29,767 bases of DNA from an archaeon. GTDB taxonomy: Archaea > Asgardarchaeota > Hermodarchaeia > Hermodarchaeales > Hermodarchaeaceae. Under the pieces are notes generated by a model. The model did not search any database, was not told the origin of the DNA, and saw only the letters and a program-made list of their open reading frames with translations. Shown here in pieces: positions 23,117 through 29,767 of the stretch; the stretch's first letter is position 1, and every line of letters begins with the position of its first letter. The translations under genes and the position numbers were made by a program. The stretch is from positions 1-29,767 of the forward strand of contig JABXGV010000056.1 of NCBI GenBank assembly GCA_016550485.1, read 5' to 3'.

Positions 23117-24346
23117 ATGATTATTTTCCGATCATACAAGACTGAGCTCAGGCTCAATAACCGCCAGCGCACTCAATGCCGAAAACACGCAGGCTGTGCG
23201 AGATTTGCCTACAATTGGGGGCTCGCACAGAAAATCCAAGCATACCAGAAAACTGGCAAACCCCCAAGCGCTATTGATCTCCACCGCCAACTCAATCAGC
23301 TAAAACAGACGAAGTTTCAATGGATGTATGAGGTCTCCAAGTGCGCCCCCCAAGAAGCCCTCAGAAATTTAGATCGTGCGTTCAGTCACTTCTTCCGCCG
23401 TCTAAAGACGGGAGAGACGCCCGGTTTTCCCCACTACAAATCACGCAAACGGGGCATCGGCTCCTTTCGGCTCACAGGAGCTATCCGAGTCCACAAGAAC
23501 CGTATTCAACTCCCACGACTTGGCATCCTACGCCTCAAGGAACGCGGCTATCTACCTAGCGGGGGACCCTGGTGCAGAATCCTCTCAGCAACTGTGTCAG
23601 AGAAAGCAGGCAGATGGTACGTGTCAGTACAGATAGAGGAACGCATTACAATATCTGAAAACACAGGGCCATCAGCGGGTGCTGATTGGGGGCTTGAAAC
23701 CCTATTGACAATTTCTGATGGAACAAAGTTCGATAACCCCAGAGCTCTACCTAGGTTTGCGCGCAAGCTTCGCCGCGCCCAGCGCAGCCTCTCCAGAAAA
23801 AAACGGGGCAGCCGCAACAGGGCAAAGGCACGTCACAGGCTCCAGAACCTCCATGTTCGGGTTGCAAATATCAGGCGAGATGCCCTCCACAAAACAACAG
23901 TATGGTTGGCGAAAACCAAGTCAGCCACCATCATCGAGGACCTCTGTGTAGAGGGTATGCTCAAGAATCACAGACTAGCAGGGGCTGTTGCGGATGCGGG
24001 GTTCGGTGAACTCAGAAGGCAGCTCACCTACAAGACTCGATGGTATGGGTCCCGGCTCCACTATGCGCCACGCTCCTACCCCTCGTCGAAGCGCTGCTCT
24101 CGGTGTGGTCATATCAAAGAAGTGATGCCACTAAGTTTACGGGTCTACCGCTGTGAGCAATGCGGGTTAGTGCTTGGTCGGGATTTGAATGCGGCTCGGA
24201 ATTTGTTGTGGTTGTTGGTCGCCGCCAGTTGGGCGGAGACCCTAAACGCCTGGCTGAGGCGGGAGGTGACAACCCCTCCGGGGGTGGTGCCCGCCCGTGA
24301 TGCAGGAACCAAACACCAACATGGATCTTGTGTCCAGTTTGGATAA
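23117..24346 (+). CDS. tnpB: TnpB, RNA-guided nuclease of a solo IS605/IS1341-type element
   Basis: The 409-residue protein is a complete TnpB, the ancestor-type of Cas12 nucleases, which uses an omega-RNA from its own 3' region to cut DNA next to a short motif. An N-terminal HTH/wedge (FRSYKTELRLNNRQRTQ...RFAYNWGL) precedes the RuvC motifs GADWGLETL (D190) and TIIEDLCVEG (E274). A zinc finger follows (C327, C330, C346, C349), then GRDLNAARN (D356). All three catalytic acids are present, so it may be active. No TnpA transposase is adjacent. The C-terminal tail of about 45 residues is low in conservation, as usual where the omega-RNA overlaps. It ends 8 bp from the converging radical SAM gene. 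Confidence 0.93.
   Translation: MIIFRSYKTELRLNNRQRTQCRKHAGCARFAYNWGLAQKIQAYQKTGKPPSAIDLHRQLNQLKQTKFQWMYEVSKCAPQEALRNLDRAFSHFFRRLKTGETPGFPHYKSRKRGIGSFRLTGAIRVHKNRIQLPRLGILRLKERGYLPSGGPWCRILSATVSEKAGRWYVSVQIEERITISENTGPSAGADWGLETLLTISDGTKFDNPRALPRFARKLRRAQRSLSRKKRGSRNRAKARHRLQNLHVRVANIRRDALHKTTVWLAKTKSATIIEDLCVEGMLKNHRLAGAVADAGFGELRRQLTYKTRWYGSRLHYAPRSYPSSKRCSRCGHIKEVMPLSLRVYRCEQCGLVLGRDLNAARNLLWLLVAASWAETLNAWLRREVTTPPGVVPARDAGTKHQHGSCVQFG
24200..24346 (+). ncRNA. Candidate omega-RNA/right-end region of tnpB
   Basis: In TnpB elements the guide RNA scaffold overlaps the gene's 3' end. Here several hairpins can be drawn: CCGCC with GGGCGG near 24220, CCCCTCC-GGGGG near 24276, and CCAAAC (24309-24314) with GTTTGG (24337-24342). 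The exact end, and therefore the guide, cannot be fixed from one copy. Confidence 0.35.
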
Positions 24347-24354
24347 GTTTTGGA

Positions 24355-25437
24355 CTACGGGATTATCTCGCAGCCATTGTTGAACTCGGGATACGCAAAA
24401 TCTCCAACAGCAACTATACCCTCATCTACTAGTCTCCGGACTTCAGGAAGCGCAGCTTTGAGGCGGTCGATGAGGTGCTTGACGGTTCCACACACCTTCT
24501 CGAAGCCCTCCTGCCCCCAGAGGTGTTCCTTGTTGACGAACAGGCAGCGCCCCCCACACACCGCATATACCTCGCAGGAGGGGCAGGGTTCATCAACCGT
24601 CATGATATTGCGTAGTTCGTGGGGTTTGGTCGTTCTGATATCGCCAACGATAGAGAACGCCCAATCCGGAGAAATGGGGCACACGCCAATAGAGCCATCA
24701 GTATGAATCGCAAAGGTGTCACAGCCGGACCCACAGCGAATCGGGGACGCCGAATCTGTCAGCAAGTCATGCATCAGCGGCAAAAAAGGCACAACCCCCT
24801 CGACCACACCCTTCTGCAGATTCTCAACCCACTCGTCTACAAGTCGTGTGATCCCAGGGTTATAAGACTCTGCTACCCACCGGTCAAAGTTCACCCAGTT
24901 CCCCTCAGCACTCCACACCGCATTCAGCTGCCAATGCACATGCTTGAAACATGGACCCTTCAAGTCCAATAGGTGCCTGACATCCCTGTAGCTGTCACTC
25001 TGCTGAGACACCGCCATCCGCGCGACAACATCCCCCTCATACCCAGTCGAGTGAAGCCATCTGATGTTCTCCAGCACTCGATTGTAGACACCGTGACCTC
25101 GATAGCCATCAGTCACCTCGAGGGGGCCATCGATCGACACTAGAATCGAATGGAATCGATGAAGGAACTCCTCCGGGATGCGGTGGAGGAGCAACCCGTT
25201 TGTCTGCAGCATAAACCGCGCTTGAGGGAATCGCGTCATTACCTGTACCATCAAGGGAATGCGGAGCGTTGGTTCCCCACCGTAGAACATCAGCTGGATA
25301 CCCTCATCTTCAACCAAGAATCTGGCCAAGGCTTCTAGGTCATACTGGATTTCCGTGTTTTCTCCAGCGTCTCTGCCGCCATGACAGTAGACACAGTCTA
25401 GGTTACATTGTCGCGTGAGAATCAGATGGTAGTTCAA
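24355..25437 (-). CDS. Radical SAM/SPASM enzyme, AF0577-like putative peptide-modifying family
   Basis: Starting at TTG 25437, the protein opens NYHLILTRQCNLDCVYC, with the CxxxCxxC (C11, C15, C18) that holds the radical SAM 4Fe-4S cluster. MFYGGEPTLR follows as the SAM-binding GGE motif. The C-terminal third is a SPASM-type region rich in Cys (CGSGC, CPISPDW, CPSCEVYAVCGGRC, VCG), for auxiliary clusters. The opening YHLILT...CNL and the ending NNGCEIIP recall the archaeal AF0577-like family described as putative peptide modifiers. AAGGAG lies 8 nt before the TTG, which sets the start. No obvious Cys-rich precursor peptide is next to it, and its substrate is unknown. It diverges from a zinc-ribbon gene. 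Confidence 0.82.
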   Translation of the reverse strand: MNYHLILTRQCNLDCVYCHGGRDAGENTEIQYDLEALARFLVEDEGIQLMFYGGEPTLRIPLMVQVMTRFPQARFMLQTNGLLLHRIPEEFLHRFHSILVSIDGPLEVTDGYRGHGVYNRVLENIRWLHSTGYEGDVVARMAVSQQSDSYRDVRHLLDLKGPCFKHVHWQLNAVWSAEGNWVNFDRWVAESYNPGITRLVDEWVENLQKGVVEGVVPFLPLMHDLLTDSASPIRCGSGCDTFAIHTDGSIGVCPISPDWAFSIVGDIRTTKPHELRNIMTVDEPCPSCEVYAVCGGRCLFVNKEHLWGQEGFEKVCGTVKHLIDRLKAALPEVRRLVDEGIVAVGDFAYPEFNNGCEIIP

Positions 25438-25466
25438 GACCAGCACTCCTTGACAAACGAAATTAC

Positions 25467-25472
25467 TATATA
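25467..25472 (+). promoter_or_regulatory. TATA box of the zinc-ribbon gene
   Basis: TATATA lies 41 bp before GTG 25508 and 26 bp before TTG 25493. Standard TATA spacing would put transcription start at about 25495, close to either start codon, so the mRNA has almost no leader. Confidence 0.45.
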
Positions 25473-25507
25473 CGACGATAATGAAGTGATATTTGGAGAA
25501 TGGAAAC

Positions 25508-26017
25508 GTGTCATCGCTTCTTGCGCCCGCACTAGTATGTCCGCGGTGTAACTTGCCACGCGCCATTATTCTTGTGGAAATTAAGGGTTACTATAAATCT
25601 GGGAAACGCGTCAAAGACACCCGGTACATCCGTATGATTGTTCGGTGCCCCCGCCACGGCGGAAAGTCCATCACCGTCCCGTATCACGTATGGGCAGAAA
25701 TCGTGCCCCTTGTCACCGAGCACATCCTCCTGTGTACGAAATGTGTGAGTCCAGCAACGCCGCTCCGATTTAGAATGAAGCCGAAAATTAGCGTCATTGA
25801 AATCTATTGCCCGGAACATCGCCTAAATAGACGGAAAATCTCTACTGAGCTAGCCGGCGATGTCTGGCAACACGCCTCCGAATCTACACCTCCCGTAGTC
25901 AAAGCAGCTCCTGCAGCAAGCGTGCCTTCTCCGACCGCTTCATACTGCAGGCAATGCGGCGCACCGATTAGCCCGGCAGACGCTTTTTGTGGTCAATGCG
26001 GTGCCTCAATAGATTAG
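25508..26017 (+). CDS. Multi-zinc-ribbon protein, unknown function
   Basis: The protein has several CxxC knuckles: LVCPRCNLPRA and IVRCPRHGG at the N-terminus, LLCTKC and YCPEHR in the middle, and a C-terminal ribbon YCRQCGAPISPADAFCGQCG of the kind found at the ends of many archaeal proteins. A Pro/Ala/Ser linker joins the last ribbon to the rest. Such proteins usually bind nucleic acid or act as scaffolds. The N-terminal domain is not a family I can name. GTG 25508 has GGAG 9 nt upstream; TTG 25493 is an alternative adding five residues. It is divergent from the radical SAM gene. Confidence 0.75.
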   Translation: MSSLLAPALVCPRCNLPRAIILVEIKGYYKSGKRVKDTRYIRMIVRCPRHGGKSITVPYHVWAEIVPLVTEHILLCTKCVSPATPLRFRMKPKISVIEIYCPEHRLNRRKISTELAGDVWQHASESTPPVVKAAPAASVPSPTASYCRQCGAPISPADAFCGQCGASID

Positions 26018-26087
26018 TACTAGTCTATTTTAGCGTCCCTTACGCTCTCAAAAGGGTATTACGAATTGTACGGCTCAAGAACCTGCT

Positions 26088-26564
26088 CTAGCCAAGACGT
26101 AATACGAGTTGCGCGGTGCGGGCTCCGAGGTTGCGGCAATCCTTGATTTCCTTCTCATCAGGAACGCTGACGCCTGCAGCTCCATAATGCTTGAACTTGG
26201 CGCGCCCCTGCACGGTCATCCCATGCACTAAAAATGCGTGCAGAATCGACAGGATAGTGGTCTCTGCGCCGGTAGCTATCCCGCCACTGGAGGTAAAAGC
26301 CGCGCCCACCTTCCCGTCAAGCTTCCCGTGCAGCTTCACGCTCTCATCAAAGAGCTTCTTAATCTTCGCCGACATCAGCCCATAAAAAGTGGGCGACCCC
26401 ACCACAATCCCATCAGCCTGGAGCAAATCGTCGAGGCTTGCCACATCGACATGCTTCAGTACCACGTCGACGCCAGCCACGTCTCTGGCACCCTCGGCGA
26501 CCGCCTTCGCCATCTTCTCCGTATTCCCGGTCTCAGAATCATACACAATGAGCACAACAGGCAT
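26088..26564 (-). CDS. Flavodoxin-family protein (WrbA/NAD(P)H:quinone oxidoreductase-like)
   Basis: The 158-residue protein has a flavodoxin fold. The FMN phosphate loop is YDSETGNTEKMA near residues 8-19, ADGIVVGSPTFYGLMSAKIKKLFD contributes the second FMN contact, and GKVGAAFTSSGGIATGAETT resembles the WrbA-type third loop. It should be a cytoplasmic electron carrier or flavin reductase. GGTGAG stands a few bases before the ATG at 26564. It shares no clear operon with its neighbours, though a redox partner could serve the nearby radical SAM enzymes. Confidence 0.88.
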   Translation of the reverse strand: MPVVLIVYDSETGNTEKMAKAVAEGARDVAGVDVVLKHVDVASLDDLLQADGIVVGSPTFYGLMSAKIKKLFDESVKLHGKLDGKVGAAFTSSGGIATGAETTILSILHAFLVHGMTVQGRAKFKHYGAAGVSVPDEKEIKDCRNLGARTAQLVLRLG

Positions 26565-26664
26565 AACAGCTCACCCAGCCCCCTCCTTAGAGGAAGGCAC
26601 CCATAAATGAATCTGTTCAGGACGCCGCGACCGATGCCAGAACCAACAGCTGCCAACGAACCGG

Positions 26665-27090
26665 CTAGACTGCCCCATCCTGCTGCGCAATTTCAGGCAC
26701 ACGAGCGGGCTGCTTCTCCTTTCGGGACCGAACAATCAACACAATCCCGTTCGGCTCGTCCGCCTCCCAGTGGGGATAGTTAGCGCGCAGCACAAACTCC
26801 TCTCCGTGATCGGCAAGCTCCAAAAGCAAATACAGGTCATCAGGCCGCAGCTCCCCCACCTCAATCACCACCTCCCCCTCCTCGTTCACCTCCATGTTCT
26901 CCCGCGCCCAGCACACCAGCTCAAAGAGATCCGGCCCCACCGCCATGTAGAAGCCGCACCCCAGCTCATCCAAGCACACATTCTCCTGCCAGATACGGAT
27001 CCGCTCACACCACGACATATCCGTCTCCCCCGGCAAATAATCCGGACGGTGAACCAGACCACGCAACGTACGATCCCATAACAACGTCAT
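26665..27090 (-). CDS. Hypothetical acidic protein
   Basis: I do not recognise this 141-residue protein. It is acidic and rich in Trp and Glu/Leu, with stretches DLFELVCWARENMEVNEEGE and GELRPDDLYLLLELADHGEE that suggest a small alpha/beta domain, and three Cys residues. The ATG at 27090 follows GAGAGGTG at about 9 nt, better than a TTG seven codons upstream, so the start is well placed. The base composition fits coding on this strand. There are no known motifs, signal peptide or membrane segments. It lies about 100 bp from the flavodoxin-like gene in the same direction. Confidence 0.6.
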   Translation of the reverse strand: MTLLWDRTLRGLVHRPDYLPGETDMSWCERIRIWQENVCLDELGCGFYMAVGPDLFELVCWARENMEVNEEGEVVIEVGELRPDDLYLLLELADHGEEFVLRANYPHWEADEPNGIVLIVRSRKEKQPARVPEIAQQDGAV

Positions 27091-27293
27091 ATGCAAATAC
27101 ACCTCTCGCAAAGAACTGCATCCACAACCAATGGTTGGTGTAGTGGACCTGTCCTCGTTGAGACACTACTGTTTGATTCCTATTCCACAGAACAGAAGAA
27201 AAACCCCCAAAAAAACCATGCAAAAACAAGCATCCTTAGAGCTGCAGGTAAGTTTTTTTCTAAGCCTCCTGAGAACCGGGAATACCCTAGACA

Positions 27294-28025
27294 TTAGCGT
27301 TTTAATGCAATGTCAAGTTTCCTGAAGCGCTCCTTTGCACTACTCCAATCTAGAACATCCCATCCATTGACAATTAATGTATAATCGCGCATTTCATGAA
27401 ATGATCCTGCTAACAGCTGGTGGGCTTTTCGATTATCTGCTGCTGATGTAGTGATTAGGAACAAGCGTGCATTCCAGACATCATAGGCATGTTTGAGCTT
27501 CACAAATGCGGAATCAAGGCTTCCTCGATGTTGAACCTCAAACACTTTAACTGGATTACCTGTAAGAACGCGCCTCCAAACTACGTCATACACCCCAATT
27601 TCCCCTCGGTATTCAGACTCTGCGGTCATATTGTAATATTCTGCTAATTTGACTATACTTTCTTGAATAACCTCGTGGGTCAAATCTCTCGGGCCTGACC
27701 TCCTAGTCACTTTCTCCTCACGTACAGGCGCCAATTGGGTCTGCCTTTCAGATTTCCTTAACCTGATATCCCACATCCCAGTCATTGGGTCCCTACGAAA
27801 AATAATAAAATCACCCGGTCGCGCTGAAGGATTCAGTTTAAGAAATTCCGTCAAACGTAACCGATTCATATTATCGATATACGTGACAAACGCTCCTGAA
27901 CCACACGACGCTTCAAACTTCACACCACTTGGAGGGAAATGCCGTCTGTGATGAGACAAGGGAAGTAGTTTGTATTTGATATGGGATTTACGCAATGTAA
28001 GTTTGAACTGCATTAGCTCCGGCAT
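27294..28025 (-). CDS. Predicted PD-(D/E)XK-like nuclease with a B3-like N-terminal region
   Basis: The C-terminal half (about 115-200) has a restriction-enzyme-like pattern: HEVIQESIVKLAEYY, then GEIGVYDVVWRR with D147, and VKVFEVQHR with E163-V-Q165, followed by a helix and LFLITTSA. This matches D...ExK with Q replacing K, a variant seen in some nuclease families. The N-terminal 95 residues (FVTYIDNMNRLRLTEFLKLN...GDFIIFRRDP) resemble the pseudobarrel of B3/EcoRII-N DNA-binding domains. GGAAGGT precedes the ATG at 28025. It is divergent from an EVE-domain nuclease across about 160 bp. A role in restriction or defence is inferred. Confidence 0.6.
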   Translation of the reverse strand: MPELMQFKLTLRKSHIKYKLLPLSHHRRHFPPSGVKFEASCGSGAFVTYIDNMNRLRLTEFLKLNPSARPGDFIIFRRDPMTGMWDIRLRKSERQTQLAPVREEKVTRRSGPRDLTHEVIQESIVKLAEYYNMTAESEYRGEIGVYDVVWRRVLTGNPVKVFEVQHRGSLDSAFVKLKHAYDVWNARLFLITTSAADNRKAHQLLAGSFHEMRDYTLIVNGWDVLDWSSAKERFRKLDIALKR

Positions 28026-28184
28026 CGATAACCTTCCCTTAGGATCTTAGTCCTTTCGACTGATCAATCTTTTCATCATCCTGAGAGTGTGCCGGTTTGA
28101 TGAGTCTGATTCAGGAATATTGTTGAAAATCTAGCAAAACATTAAGATCTACATATGCACTACTATCAGGATAGGGAGGTACCC

Positions 28185-29099
28185 ATGCCCTATATCTTTT
28201 TAGTAGATTATCGCAACTTCCAGATTTGCGTCGAGAACGAACTCTTGGGTGTTCCTGATACACACCGCGCACTAAGTCAAATCAAAGCGGTTCATCATGG
28301 CGATCAAGTTTTCATATACGTGTACGGACGAAAAGAAGTGTATGGTGTCTTTTCAGCGAAGGGTCAAGTCTTCCGAGAACAATACCCAGCGCGTGGACCA
28401 TGGATCGGACGAACTATGGATCGAAAACATCATTTCTACCCTAACCGAATACACATGCAAATCACCGAAGACTTACCACAGCCCCTTTCGCTAGACGTCC
28501 TCGAAAGACTGGGAATTCGTGAAAACCGATTCAAAGGCATGAGTGTCGTCTACATCACCGACGAAGAAGCAACAAAACTCACTAGAGAACTGCTACGTCG
28601 AAACACTGGAACAACAAGCAGCCTCCGAAGCCGGAGTAGTCAATTTCACTCCACACCGGGTCTTACCAAGGCATCAGACCTCGGTAAGCAAGAAGAAAGC
28701 CTCCAACTACTAATCCAAGACAATATCCATCTCCTTAATGAGAGTTTAGAAGTTCTACAACCCTATTTCAACCTCAAAGATCAACTCGGATACCGTGGTG
28801 AAGTAGACATCCTAGCCCGCTCAAATCAAGACTATGTTGTCATAGAAGTCAAGCCCGGCATCCTACCAAAAACTATCTGGAACCAAGTATTTACCTACAC
28901 AAACGTGGTCAGCAATATCTTCGACAACACCGTAACACGCGCAATCATCATCTGCGGAGAAGTCACAAGTAGAACCCGCTTCGCTTACCACGAAATAAAA
29001 CTACGACTCAAAACCCCTACCGCTCTCCGATTATTCCAATACTCAAAAAACGATACCGACGAACCCCCAATCCAGTTCAAAGAAATCCCTTGGCAATAA
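28185..29099 (+). CDS. EVE-domain/NucS-like nuclease fusion (candidate type IV-like restriction enzyme)
   Basis: The 304-residue protein opens MPYIFLVDYRNFQ and continues GDQVFIYVYGRKEVYGVFSAKG, an EVE/PUA-like domain (about 1-130) that in other proteins reads modified bases. A linker (about 140-165) leads to a C-terminal PD-(D/E)XK domain with LGYRGEVDIL (D208) and YVVIEVKPG (E221-V-K223), a pattern like NucS/DUF91 nucleases. All catalytic residues appear intact. GGGAGGT precedes the ATG at 28185; an upstream ATG at 28155 has no such site. EVE plus nuclease suggests cutting of modified DNA. It is divergent from another nuclease. Confidence 0.72.
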   Translation: MPYIFLVDYRNFQICVENELLGVPDTHRALSQIKAVHHGDQVFIYVYGRKEVYGVFSAKGQVFREQYPARGPWIGRTMDRKHHFYPNRIHMQITEDLPQPLSLDVLERLGIRENRFKGMSVVYITDEEATKLTRELLRRNTGTTSSLRSRSSQFHSTPGLTKASDLGKQEESLQLLIQDNIHLLNESLEVLQPYFNLKDQLGYRGEVDILARSNQDYVVIEVKPGILPKTIWNQVFTYTNVVSNIFDNTVTRAIIICGEVTSRTRFAYHEIKLRLKTPTALRLFQYSKNDTDEPPIQFKEIPWQ

Positions 29100-29219
29100 G
29101 AAAAGCAGCCACATCCACCCCAATTAATTCACACCATGTCTTTAACGATGTCCCAGCACCGTACCCGTTTGCCATGTTACCGAGACGAACAAGGTAACAA
29201 ATGCGGTTCTTCCTCTGTG

Positions 29220-29767
29220 TTAGTGAGCCATTTCTTCTGCAAGAATTTCCGTCCTCAACTGCTCCCAGTGACGCTTATTGCGTATACACCCCGGGTCGGG
29301 GGCGTGGAGGTCCCTGAAATACCCCCAGGCCCGGGCTCGGCACCCACCACAGTTCACGCTGTATTCGCAGCTGGCACAGTGCCCCTTCAACTGCTTCCGT
29401 GCACGTAGCGTCTGGAGGATGGGGTGGGTTTCCCAGAGGTGCTGGAAGTCCTCCGCCAACACATTCCCCAACCGTATGGGCAGGAACACACAGGGCTGCA
29501 CATCCCCATTCGCCTCAATGGCACAGTAGACCCGGCCTACCCCGCACCCCCCCACCAGGTCTGCGGCAATCTTCCCCGCCACCGACAGGGGCAGCACCAG
29601 ATGGGATACCGCCACTGGACCTGCACCTTGCGCACATAACCGCTCCAGCGTATATCGGGCATACTGGGGCGTCGTCGTCAGCCCACCCTGCTCCTCATAG
29701 ATAATCGCCATGGCGTGCTCTCGCTCCTCCGGGCTCAAATCCGACAGGATAATCTCCCGTCCCCGCC
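29220..29767 (-). CDS. C-terminal part of a radical SAM/SPASM protein (5' end outside window)
   Basis: The frame is open to the window edge, so only the C-terminal part is present. VYCAIEANGDVQPCVFLPIRLGNV and HCASCEYSVNCGGCRARAW...DPGC form a SPASM domain, with the Cys pattern that binds extra 4Fe-4S clusters in peptide- or cofactor-modifying radical SAM enzymes. The catalytic CxxxCxxC lies outside the window. Many proteins of this type act on peptides or haem precursors; the visible part does not decide. This is the second SPASM protein in 5 kb. Confidence 0.8.
   Translation of the reverse strand, partial: RGREIILSDLSPEEREHAMAIIYEEQGGLTTTPQYARYTLERLCAQGAGPVAVSHLVLPLSVAGKIAADLVGGCGVGRVYCAIEANGDVQPCVFLPIRLGNVLAEDFQHLWETHPILQTLRARKQLKGHCASCEYSVNCGGCRARAWGYFRDLHAPDPGCIRNKRHWEQLRTEILAEEMAH

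Noticed and set aside
26770..27081. Plus-strand ORF opposite the acidic hypothetical protein
   Set aside because: It has no ribosome site and a His/Pro/Leu/Gln-rich translation; the minus-strand frame has a good ribosome site and a more protein-like composition.
29136..29529. Plus-strand ORFs at the window's right end
   Set aside because: They lie opposite a clear SPASM domain and look like shadows of it.
1..29767. CRISPR arrays or rRNA genes
   Set aside because: No regularly spaced repeats and no rRNA-like stretches were seen.

Overview
The window is archaeal. It carries an Elf1-type elongation factor, a multi-OB-fold RPA with a zinc finger, a class-1 release factor of the aRF1/eRF1 type, A-type ATPase subunits F, A and B, an archaeal UMP kinase, CofE of coenzyme F420 synthesis, a SWIM zinc-finger protein, and tRNA genes that encode CCA and contain bulge-helix-bulge introns. 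Elf1 argues for a TACK or Asgard-type lineage rather than a typical euryarchaeote, but the exact phylum cannot be read from the sequence. GTG and TTG starts are common, and several starts were chosen from Shine-Dalgarno placement.

Layout. 1-4500: end of a membrane-anchored protein, a family 2 glycosyltransferase, elf1, RPA, a tiny membrane protein and a SWIM protein. 4610-11341: intron-containing tRNA-Pro(CGG), an HTH regulator overlapping atpF, an IS605-like relic in the 0.8 kb gap before atpA, then atpA, an AbrB-PhoU regulator, atpB and tRNA-Gly(CCC) with an intron in its T-loop. 11478-16571 (minus strand): folP, a truncated cofE, a small ORF, a large LAGLIDADG endonuclease and a full-length cofE. 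16631-22896: gcvT, a small wHTH protein, pyrH, aRF1, valS, tRNA-Ala(CGC) and tRNA-Ile(GAT). 23117-29767: a solo TnpB, a radical SAM/SPASM enzyme with a divergent zinc-ribbon protein, a flavodoxin-like protein, an unknown acidic protein, two divergent PD-(D/E)XK-like nucleases (one with an EVE domain), and the end of a second SPASM protein.

The strongest novelty candidate is the cofE locus. A 5' cofE fragment translationally coupled to folP stops right after the Asn-Ala-Gly-Ile motif. About 3.4 kb later, past a LAGLIDADG endonuclease gene, lies a complete cofE. Third-position GC in the complete copy changes near that same codon (hand counts: about 33% before, about 62% after, and about 67% in the stranded fragment). 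This fits an element that inserted into cofE and brought its own replacement 5' coding segment, leaving a chimeric, presumably functional gene.

A second candidate is a 204-bp TnpB-type relic upstream of atpA. The sequence directly after its right end, where an omega-RNA guide would start, recurs nearly unchanged in the atpA leader, and the recurrence begins at the exact boundary base.

All calls come from reading the sequence. No database search or structure prediction was run.
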